From: Granulicella rosea
Lineage (GTDB): Bacteria > Acidobacteriota > Terriglobia > Terriglobales > Acidobacteriaceae
Length of the DNA: 64,000 nucleotides
Direction of reading: 5' to 3'
NCBI RefSeq assembly: GCF_900188085.1
Contig: NZ_FZOU01000002.1
Coordinates: forward strand, 62,001-126,000
The notes beneath the pieces were generated by a model. It saw only the letters and a list, made by a program, of their open reading frames with translations, did no database searches and was not told the DNA's origin. Position numbers and translations under genes: made by a program. Below, in pieces: positions 28,901-34,088 of the stretch (within the stretch, counting starts at the first letter, position 1; every line of letters begins with the position of its first letter).

Positions 28901-29014
28901 CAGGGCCAGCGCACACGGCGCCGAATTCCGGCTGCTGCGTGCGAAGAGGCTTCGAATTCGCGCACTGGCTCTTGGGATCATGGCTATGGGCGCCTCAACC
29001 TTGGTTGACTGCAT
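22979..29014 (-). CDS. Giant secreted FG-GAP/VCBS-repeat and Ig-like domain protein
   Basis: The 2011-residue protein has a signal peptide ending near LLLLFGALAARAQ (about 49). Domain order by eye: Ig-like (about 50-180); FG-GAP/VCBS repeats with calcium-type DxNxDGxxD motifs such as DMNNDGLLD, DVNGDGKPD and DINGDGVND (about 300-650); an ASPM/SPD-2/Hydin-like anchor domain (about 705-800); a second Ig-like and FG-GAP set with a second anchor domain (to about 1600); short repeats containing ESIHLSDAV or EAIHVTD (about 1605-1740); an Ig-like domain (about 1745-1835); an MBG-like domain; and a final Ig-like strand set. The whole first half is repeated, so it arose by internal duplication. It is likely an adhesin or surface-display protein. 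Confidence 0.85.
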   Translation of the reverse strand: MQSTKVEAPIAMIPRASARIRSLFARSSRNSAPCALALLLLFGALAARAQVPTTITITVSNSSPTYTTPSSPGAAAALTPTFLTAQVTETASGKPVTGGTVTFYDQAPLDRTQAADPLGMASIQGTPYLAPAGQATLAVDLGAGLHTLTAIYNGASGNTAGGVPNWARSATTPLAVTVSGQAQSQATLNLVGADGSFILYDPSQPVVSGDLYVYGYGMQYPPGTGTIVDQTTNTFYDQPAGTSLQELYSSLGKTINLNAPAAGVTSFILADPYRAGVPSIVAFYSALNAVYTVDINRAQATPVAASTATGCTPCSVAGSPVQGVAFDMNNDGLLDIVVAHNDTSGAGVGVGILFNTLQQDPGVTAPQKTFGSPEVTYHLGHPISYVAAGDVNGDGKPDIVALTADGTNLVIVLTNNGDGTFTQQPVAAATGNGPVQIGLADFNYDGKLDLAVLNSLDNTVGILLGNGDGTFQAMTTSPAAPSGLSAVPQVFTIARLANNHVLTPYLDIAVLSVANYNLEYPAGFLGGTVLLGAGDGTFTPKYYNFGFGDFATNGPTYTAPISGLQAADVDGDGLPDLVFSYPNNDLFQPLVYDAPSDSYPFEDGYSSSGASSTPVGNFRSVGIGVGDINGDGVNDYVLMNPDNSALYPGKPTKNAITIFLNTLYSQDQIPALITAPGAHTVVAGYSPATGSIYAPAQTDPTVVNVPLPGIASFSTNPVNFGSVAVGSTATQTLTITDTGTGPLEISFDYLSNNAAGVYNIPTDGCSGTTLAAGGSCTVTLTFTPTAAGPASGALTVNDTQVGSPQIVPVNGTGMAAAGGTNTGTTIVLTSSNLAPNYVTPTNGGSGSPLNPVTLTATVTVTATGQPVTGGSVTFYDNPGLPGNAGPSAIGTANVQFPVGGDGALNGVATLPFAFGPGSHNLTATYSGTPFGPPAGYGFLPATTANPLVLTTSGFGATEYGFSMVGNQGTEILFDPENSLTGTIYNPNQDPLVSYPFIFAFGLQVPTGTTTLTDQTTGIVYPSTVVPEYADKLYPIYDPQLGVYDSGGYVYGDYVYSLGAVGVTNFFTADVFQSGVPALVTLSALYNQVLISDLYSNPNNYAGCNGATGTNPTCAVSTPPVQGVASDINGDGHLDLIIAHNDPSGAGSVGIFMNTLGLCTGGTACGVFNAAEVTYATGHPASNVAVGDVNGDGFPDIVATSSDGSNLVSILLNNGNGTLALSPTTYGTGNGVSQLALGDFNHDGILDIAVLNKADQTIGILNGNGDGSFGAMSVYTVGTNPTAFAVADLNLDGFLDFAITNNDSPTQAEVSFLYGAAGGVFNYTANLAANQLSLGAGGYPETNPQPTSITATDLDGDGYPDLVIGFNVNTFTYAMYQPATGAYSYIGNNTFEDQPNGINIRTSSTVAVDLDGDGVKDLLFMPTINNNIVCAGCSPSYNNLMVHYDGAMTYEWIAPTAITAPLGNHTIVSNFTPSTNSIYGPATAGPVTIDILAEPNVSLTPTSLTFNPQQINTTSPAMVLTLRNTGSGPMTSVAFQIVFQNPATPGGFTVTNVDCPATLVGGAPPCTANVTFNPGQTGSYTGYVALTYGAGTTVYVQLTGTGVNYPTVNVSETINLNDAVSASMGKMVSVNETIVLSDAVNASVAHPVAVVETIHLTDATTAAQAGTPIDVNESIHLSDAVSAGTVVVINDVEAIHVTDIDTPLLSVAINDVEAIHVTDTDVPVLAVQISDNESIHVTDVDSPTILLGDTTNLSVSATTIPVGGSVILTATVAPASGATVPTGNVGFYDGATLLGTSTLAGGSASYTATTLGVGSHMLSAQYLGNSTFTTSTSSTVQVTVSSMNILTVTPQSVSRNFGVSNPAFGYTITGFVNGDTISVVTGTVTLSTTATLASLAGGYPIAVTANTLAAPANYVFSFATGTLTVNGNSPQTITFAAIPNVPLAAHQLTLTAHSNSGSLGQPIVYTVTGSATISGNTLTLTGVGSVTVTASEAGNSTFSAATSVARTFSVTP
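23788..24206 (-). repeat. Degenerate repeats of about 18-25 codons, ESIH(V/L)(T/S)D type
   Basis: Within the giant protein, units such as VNETIVLSDAV, VVETIHLTDA, VNESIHLSDAV, DVEAIHVTDID, DVEAIHVTDTD and DNESIHVTDVD follow one another. Two neighbouring units (around 23855-23960) are nearly identical at DNA level (GTCACATGGAT...TCGACATCGTTGAT-type), which shows recent duplication. Confidence 0.8.
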
Positions 29015-29045
29015 GGGTTTCGTCTGGAAGGGAAGTCCAGTGTGC

Positions 29046-29891
29046 TTAGGAGAAGGTCAGCACGACGGTGAACGCGATGGTCTGGCCGGTGGTTACGTTC
29101 AGCGGGGTGATGCTGGTGCCGGTGAGGTTGCCCCAGAAGTAGCCGCCGCCCTCCGTCTGGTTGTAGCAACCGATGGGATCGATGCCCGAGTAACTCCCGG
29201 TTCCCCCCGTGTTGCAGGCGAAGAGCTGTGTTCCAACCTCGGTCACTGCTCCGCTCGCCAGTACAGGCATCGTGCCGCTCAGCGTGATGGTCCCGTTCCC
29301 ACCGCCGCCGTTGACCACTTCTTTCAGGTTGTAGTTGCAGAAGCCCGCCGCGGAGCCTGCACAGCCGGTAAATCCGCCCAGCCCCGCGGTTGACGATGCA
29401 GCCACCAGGCAACCACCCAGGCCGCCAGTCGTACCTGGATAGGTCGTGCAGACGAGCGAACCGGTTGACGCGATGGTGATGCCCAGATCTCCGCTCACAT
29501 ACTCTCCCGTGACGAGGTAAAGCAGGTCGGTCGGCGAAAGCAGTGAGTTCTCGAAGTCGCGATGTTCGGCGACGGCGCCGTCCGCGTTGCGCAGGTCGAT
29601 GATCCAGTGGCCGTGCATGGCTACGCCCTCGTGCCCCGGCTTCTTGGCGACAGCCGCAGGCGTGGCGGTGATGACGACCGGCTCGCCCTTCAGCCCGGCG
29701 GGTCGTGCGACCGTGATCGCAGTCGGCGGCGGGGTCACCGACGGGCCCTTGGCTGCCGCAGGCTTCGCGACAGTTGTCGTCGTCTGAGGCGATGTCGCCG
29801 TTTGAGTCTGCGCGAATGCGATGCGTGGCAGCCCAAGGGCGGCGATAAGGATGGCGAACGTCGATAAGCGTCCGTGGCGGATGATTTTCAT
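29046..29891 (-). CDS. Secreted HGHW-family paralogue 1
   Basis: The 281-residue product has a signal peptide (ILIAALGLPRIAFAQ), a Thr/Pro/Ala-rich linker (about 30-88), then the conserved block MHGHWIIDLRNADGAVAEHRDFENS (split here as HGHWIIDLRNADG and EHRDFENS), a Cys-containing beta-rich region, a GAVTEVGT element and a final strand TVVLTFS at the very C-terminus. The same architecture occurs in three neighbouring genes and in two remnants. No known family is assigned. The C-terminal pattern (VTTGQTIAFTV) resembles the last strands of some phage virion proteins, but that is only an impression. It lies 31 bp downstream of the second paralogue. Confidence 0.8.
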   Translation of the reverse strand: MKIIRHGRLSTFAILIAALGLPRIAFAQTQTATSPQTTTTVAKPAAAKGPSVTPPPTAITVARPAGLKGEPVVITATPAAVAKKPGHEGVAMHGHWIIDLRNADGAVAEHRDFENSLLSPTDLLYLVTGEYVSGDLGITIASTGSLVCTTYPGTTGGLGGCLVAASSTAGLGGFTGCAGSAAGFCNYNLKEVVNGGGGNGTITLSGTMPVLASGAVTEVGTQLFACNTGGTGSYSGIDPIGCYNQTEGGGYFWGNLTGTSITPLNVTTGQTIAFTVVLTFS

Positions 29892-29921
29892 GGCTGAGCC
29901 TCGCAGGTCCGTATTCGGAGA

Positions 29922-30824
29922 TCAGGAAAAGCTGATGGTGACGGTGAAGACGAGCGTCTCGCCTGTGGTGACGGTGACCGGCCCGCCCGGCAGAGTTGTG
30001 CTGGTAAAGCCGTTGTTGGTCAGGTACGGCCCCGTAGTGCTGCCGTTGAAGACGTTATCGGCGTAGGTCACCGCGTTGCTGTAGCAGGCGCTCGGACTGA
30101 CGTTTGTCGGCGAGTTGAAGCCTGGGCTGTAGCATCCGCTGATGCTTGTGCCCACGGTGTCGAAGGTTCCCGACGCGGGCATGGTGACGGTTCCGCTCAG
30201 CACCCACGAGGTATAGGGTCCGCCGGCAGGCATCAGGGTGGCTGTCAGCCCGCCGAAGCAGCCGCTGGGAACCGGCGTGCAAGAGTTGTAGTACGTGGCC
30301 GTCGCATCGACCGCGCCATGCCCCGCGGTCAGCGACTCGACGATAATGCAGGTGTTCACCGTAGTCAGTCCATTGCAGACCGATCCGGGACCGTTGGTCG
30401 ATGAAGAGAAGCTGATCGCCGGATCGGCCGGCACATCGAAGCCCGCGAGGTACAGCCCCATGATGTAGCCGCCGACGTAGCTGTTCTCGAACTCGCGGCG
30501 TTCTTTCACCGTTCCGTCCTTGCGCTTCACCTCGATCACCCAGTGACCGTGGATCTTCGTGCTGCCGTCCTTGCTCTTGCCGGCGGCCTCCTCTGGCAGC
30601 GACGAGGAGACAATCGGCGCATCGGGTGAGGAGAACAGCTTGGCCGCGGGCGATCCGACCGCGACGTTCGTGCTCCTCCGCATTCCGCCGATTGCGGGCT
30701 CCGATGCCTGCACGCGAGCCACGGCCTCGTTCTGCACCGGCTCCTGCGCTCGTGCGGATGCATAGAAAAGTGCTCCACACACCATTGCCGCCTGTATCCT
30801 GCGCTTGATCGTCTGCTCTCTCAT
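29922..30824 (-). CDS. Secreted HGHW-family paralogue 2
   Basis: The 300-residue product has a signal peptide (AAMVCGALFYASARA), a low-complexity linker, the family block HGHWVIEVKRKDG with RREFENS, a beta-rich region with several cysteine pairs, the element SGTFDTVGTSISGC and the terminal strand FTVTISFS. It differs from its neighbours by basic residues in the HGHW block and a longer middle. It shares strand and spacing with the others, so the cluster is probably one transcript ending in the giant FG-GAP gene. Confidence 0.8.
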   Translation of the reverse strand: MREQTIKRRIQAAMVCGALFYASARAQEPVQNEAVARVQASEPAIGGMRRSTNVAVGSPAAKLFSSPDAPIVSSSLPEEAAGKSKDGSTKIHGHWVIEVKRKDGTVKERREFENSYVGGYIMGLYLAGFDVPADPAISFSSSTNGPGSVCNGLTTVNTCIIVESLTAGHGAVDATATYYNSCTPVPSGCFGGLTATLMPAGGPYTSWVLSGTVTMPASGTFDTVGTSISGCYSPGFNSPTNVSPSACYSNAVTYADNVFNGSTTGPYLTNNGFTSTTLPGGPVTVTTGETLVFTVTISFS

Positions 30825-30917
30825 AACGCCCTCTCTGGTTCAGCTACGAATCTGGGTGCCCCATGTCTCGCCTTTGAGACATAGGATTGAAGCGGCGCAA
30901 AATCCTCGCCACTTCCT

Positions 30918-31229
30918 CTACTGCGGAGGCTTGCCGTTGACCAGCGGCATGGCGCCGGGGCTCACCGGCGTCGTTGCCGTCTTGCCTGTGGATGAGCCTG
31001 CCACATTGCTCTTCACCGCAATCGCCGGGGGAGCCGGAGCTCCGGTCATCGCCGTCGTGGTTGGCGTGCCGCTGGCTGCGCTCTTCGCCGCCGCCTGTGC
31101 CGCGGTGGTCGTCCCCTTGCCGCTCGGCGCGCGCACGCCCGGCTGCTGCGCGTGCGCTGCGGGGGCCGTCATCAGCGCCAGTCCGAAGGTGAATAGAACC
31201 GTTTTCCGTTGCATCGTCGTCCTCTTCAT
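30918..31229 (-). CDS. Small secreted low-complexity protein
   Basis: The 103-residue product starts at ATG 31229, seven bases after AGAGGAGG. It has a signal peptide (FTFGLALMTAPAAHAQ) followed by a Thr/Ala/Pro/Gly-rich chain without any recognisable domain. It resembles the linker part of the flanking HGHW paralogues but lacks the HGHW block and beta domain. It may be an N-terminal remnant of another copy or an independent small exported protein. Confidence 0.65.
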   Translation of the reverse strand: MKRTTMQRKTVLFTFGLALMTAPAAHAQQPGVRAPSGKGTTTAAQAAAKSAASGTPTTTAMTGAPAPPAIAVKSNVAGSSTGKTATTPVSPGAMPLVNGKPPQ

Positions 31230-31250
31230 CGCAATCCTCCTCTGCCTGCC

Positions 31251-32114
31251 TTACGAGAAACTGATGGTCACCGTAATCTGAATCAACTGTCCGGCCGTTA
31301 CCGAGATCGGCGTGGGGTTGGTATAGGTCATCGTCCCGCCCAATACACCTGCGGTGGAGGTCTGACAGGTCGCCGGAGCGACCGTGCTGACCGTAAGTGG
31401 AAAGCCGGAGGTTGCTGAACTGTTGCAGCCGTTGAAGGCCGTCCCGATCGCGCCGATCGATCCGCTCTTCGGTGCGGTCATCGAGCCTTGCAGCACCAGC
31501 GTCGGGCCGGCCCCGAAGTTCGGGGTTACCGTCAGACCGCTGAAGCAGGTATAGACCGTGCATCCAAAGGCGCCGGGCGCGGCGGTCGTCGACTGAACGA
31601 TGGTGCAATAGGGGTAAGTTCCCGAAGGGCAAACCGCGTTCGTGGCGTTCGCGGCCGCGTTGCTGAAGTAGATCTCGTACCCGCCCGCCGACGCATAACC
31701 GGAGAGCAGACCAACGAGATAGTTCTGGCCGTCGTACTGCACCGAGTTTTCGAAGGCGCGATGCTCGGCCAGCGTTCCATCCGGATTGCGGATGTCGACC
31801 ACCCAATGGCCATGCACCTTCATCGATTCGTGCCCCGGCTTTGCGGGCTCTTCCGTCTCCTCGTGGGCCATGGCCGCCACCATCGGCGGTGCATCCAGCG
31901 TTCCCGGAAAGGCCCAGAGGTTCTTTCGTGACGCCACGGGTGGCGCGGGCTCGACCGCAGCCGGTTTGGCCGGCGGCACACCGCCTATGACTCCCGAGCC
32001 TTGTGGCGCGCCCGACGGCAGTTGCGCCATCGCCGCGACCGAGCAAAGCATTAGCAGCGCGCTCCACCACCTGGGTCCCGTATTGACCTGCTTCGTAAAC
32101 CTTTGCATCGCCAA
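31251..32114 (-). CDS. Secreted HGHW-family paralogue 3
   Basis: The 287-residue product has a signal peptide (ALLMLCSVAAMAQ), a Pro-rich linker, the block VHGHWVVDIRNPDG with EHRAFENS, a Cys-containing region, KSGSIGAIGTAFNGC and the terminal strand ITVTISFS. The block is very close to that of paralogues 1 and 4, so the copies derive from recent duplications. Four cysteines in the middle could form disulfides after export. Function unknown. Confidence 0.8.
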   Translation of the reverse strand: MAMQRFTKQVNTGPRWWSALLMLCSVAAMAQLPSGAPQGSGVIGGVPPAKPAAVEPAPPVASRKNLWAFPGTLDAPPMVAAMAHEETEEPAKPGHESMKVHGHWVVDIRNPDGTLAEHRAFENSVQYDGQNYLVGLLSGYASAGGYEIYFSNAAANATNAVCPSGTYPYCTIVQSTTAAPGAFGCTVYTCFSGLTVTPNFGAGPTLVLQGSMTAPKSGSIGAIGTAFNGCNSSATSGFPLTVSTVAPATCQTSTAGVLGGTMTYTNPTPISVTAGQLIQITVTISFS

Positions 32115-32220
32115 ACCTCCGAAATCAATTCCCGGTGCTACTGCAAATCAGCCTGCGAATTGTGTTGTCCTGCCTCGTCGACCTTTGCATCGCGCAAGCT
32201 CCAGCAACTTTGCTTCTGAA

Positions 32221-32423
32221 CTAACTGAACGTGAACGTCACCTTGACCTGCACGATCTGTTCCGAGGCCACCGGGATCGCCGTGATGCCCGTGGCGGAGA
32301 AATAGAGAGGTCTTGAGTTGTCGGCGAGTACCGTGGCGCATACCTGCCGTCTGCGCCCGCGCAGGCGAGCAACATGGCGCCCGTCAACGTGCAGAGCCGA
32401 AATGTCTTTCGCCAAACCTTCAT
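32221..32423 (-). pseudogene. Decayed HGHW-family copy (signal peptide fused to C-terminal strand)
   Basis: From ATG 32423 a signal peptide reads MKVWRKTFRLCTLTG, then AMLLACAGADG. In a different frame the end reads SATGITAIPVASEQ and IVQVKVTFTFS, followed by a stop at 32221. That is the last strand typical of the family. About 200 codons, including the HGHW block, are missing and the frame is shifted, so this is a deletion remnant. Confidence 0.75.
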
Positions 32424-32505
32424 CGCTCACTCCTTGAAAGGCACTCTTGCCGGGCTGGCGTAGTGCGCGCCCGCCAACGTGTGTGTCCGGTGCAACACCG
32501 GTCTT

Positions 32506-33369
32506 CTAACTGAAGGTGTAGGTCACCGTTACCTCAACGGTCTGTCCTGCCGCCACCGTGATCGCCGGAATCGTGGCCGACGAAAAGACGTTGCCGGCGC
32601 TCGAGGAGGGAGCTCCCGTGGTGCACGACTGCGGACTGTAGGCTGCGCCTGGTGTTGTCAGGCAAAATCCGAGATATCCAATGACGGTTGTGATACTGCC
32701 CGCCTGCGTCGCCACGAAATTGCCTGCTAAAACCATGGAACCCACATTGGTGACTGTCTGGGTCAACCCGGTATCGCAGACGGCGGTCCCAGGGTTGCAT
32801 AACGCGGCTCCCGGCTGCGTCGTCAGAGATTGAACGATCCCGCAGAGGTTGGCGGAGCCACAGATCGAGGTTGTGCCGTTCAGCAGGATCGCCCAGTTCG
32901 CCGGAACGAACTCGCTGCCCAGAAGCCCTGCCAGCATCTGGCTTCCGGTGCTGAGCAACGCGTTTTGAAAGTCGTGATGTTGCACCAGCGCGCCGTCCGG
33001 ATTCTTGACGTCGACGATCCAGTGGCCGTGGACGCGGATACCTTCCTGGCCGGGCTTTGCGGGCTGCGACGTTTCGTTTTCCTCGGCGGCGACTGTGCGC
33101 TCCTGCAACTCGGGTCCGGGGACGACCTGGGACAGCGGCATGGGCTGCGCGTTGCGGAGCAACTGGTCCCGTCTGGCGGCTTCGCGGAGAGCCTGAAGGC
33201 GAGCCAGGTTGTCCACCGGGTCCAGGAGCTTCGCAGCCGGCGTGACGGAACCGGACGTTGCCGGAGCCTGGGCCAATGCCACCTGGACAGGCAACATCAC
33301 GGCGCCGCACAGGATCGCGGTTCGAGTTGCGTCCGAGACGAGCCTTGCCAACCGCCGCTTCAGGTTCAT
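32506..33369 (-). CDS. Secreted HGHW-family paralogue 4
   Basis: The 287-residue product starts at ATG 33369 (MNLKRRLARLVSD); an in-frame ATG four codons earlier is possible. It has a signal peptide (ILCGAVMLPVQVALAQ), a linker, the block VHGHWIVDVKNPDG with HHDFQNALL, Cys-containing beta-rich segments, AGSITTVIGYLGFC and the terminal strand VTVTYTFS. The start overlaps the stop of the preceding 43-codon remnant (ATGA), which suggests coupled translation from further upstream. Function unknown. Confidence 0.8.
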   Translation of the reverse strand: MNLKRRLARLVSDATRTAILCGAVMLPVQVALAQAPATSGSVTPAAKLLDPVDNLARLQALREAARRDQLLRNAQPMPLSQVVPGPELQERTVAAEENETSQPAKPGQEGIRVHGHWIVDVKNPDGALVQHHDFQNALLSTGSQMLAGLLGSEFVPANWAILLNGTTSICGSANLCGIVQSLTTQPGAALCNPGTAVCDTGLTQTVTNVGSMVLAGNFVATQAGSITTVIGYLGFCLTTPGAAYSPQSCTTGAPSSSAGNVFSSATIPAITVAAGQTVEVTVTYTFS

Positions 33370-33497
33370 CGTGTGCTCCATTCTGTACGCGCTTCCGTTG
33401 TTACCGTCGCTTGCTGGCTAAGAGAACTGATCGTCACCGAGACCTGAACGACCTGGTCTGGATTGGCGTCGATCGGTGTCGCCTGGATCGTGCTCAT
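33366..33497 (-). pseudogene. C-terminal remnant of a further HGHW-family copy with one-base frameshift
   Basis: The 43-codon frame from ATG 33497 reads STIQATPIDANPDQ, VVQVSVTIS and then SLS; this matches the last strands of the family except that one T is missing where TTC TCT TAG would give FS-stop. The frame therefore reads on until TGA at 33366, which overlaps the start of paralogue 4. It also overlaps the stop of the 60-residue gene upstream. It is probably a decayed copy that still provides coupled translation. Confidence 0.6.
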
Positions 33498-33676
33498 GAC
33501 TTGGTCCCCGAGACTTCGTCTCGCGCTTCCTTGCCGTCGTGGTTGCGCCTGCGAACGAGAAACAAAGTCGTCTCCCGCTCGATGGTGATCTCCAACCTGC
33601 GGATGAGCTCCGGCTCAGGCGCCGGAACCTTTTCGCTTGTTTCCGGCAGAGCTCGTTTTTGCCAGAACAGCTTCAT
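33494..33676 (-). CDS. Small charged protein of unknown function
   Basis: The 60-residue product begins MKLFWQKRALPETSE and contains RRLEITIERETTLFLVRRR, followed by a charged tail. This ITIE...(V/L)RRR pattern occurs in small acidobacterial proteins as I remember them, which supports a real gene. The stop overlaps the ATG of the next remnant frame (ATGA). It could be the first gene of the HGHW cluster. The function cannot be told from sequence. Confidence 0.5.
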   Translation of the reverse strand: MKLFWQKRALPETSEKVPAPEPELIRRLEITIERETTLFLVRRRNHDGKEARDEVSGTKS

Positions 33677-34088
33677 CGCTCGTACTCCGCTTCATCAGGT
33701 TGAATATGATCAGGTTGAATATGACCGGACTACACCACAGCTCGAAGAAAAAACCTCATTTATTGTTTTGAAAATTTATCAACGCTTATTTATTCCAATC
33801 CTTCAACGACTTACGTCAGGCAGCGCAGGCAGCTTCAAGTGCGCGCGCAGGCTGTGCATTGATGGAAGCGAAGGGCTTGTATCTATAAATAGGTGGATGG
33901 AGAGTTAGATGTGAAAACAGGCATTCGACCAAATGGTAGGGAATTGTTCAAACAGCCTTGCGGTGGGTCGCCCGCTGGGCTAACCTTCTCGTGAGCATTT
34001 CACTTCTCCTCCGGGACGACCGACTGGGGCCTTGCAGCGGGCAGTCCGAGATCGCTTCAAAATCTCTACCAGAGAGTTTGAGCCGCCC
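33677..34088. other. AT-rich divergent intergenic region
   Basis: The region between the small gene and the winged-helix/TPR gene contains a 15-bp tandem repeat (33694-33723) and an AT-rich stretch around 33745-33800. It should hold promoters for both directions, but I cannot assign specific boxes. Confidence 0.5.
33694..33723 (+). repeat. Perfect 15-bp tandem duplication
   Basis: ATCAGGTTGAATATG occurs twice without a gap, about 20 bases upstream of the 60-residue gene's start on the opposite strand. It may be a duplicated protein-binding site in the promoter region or a replication slip. Confidence 0.9.
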
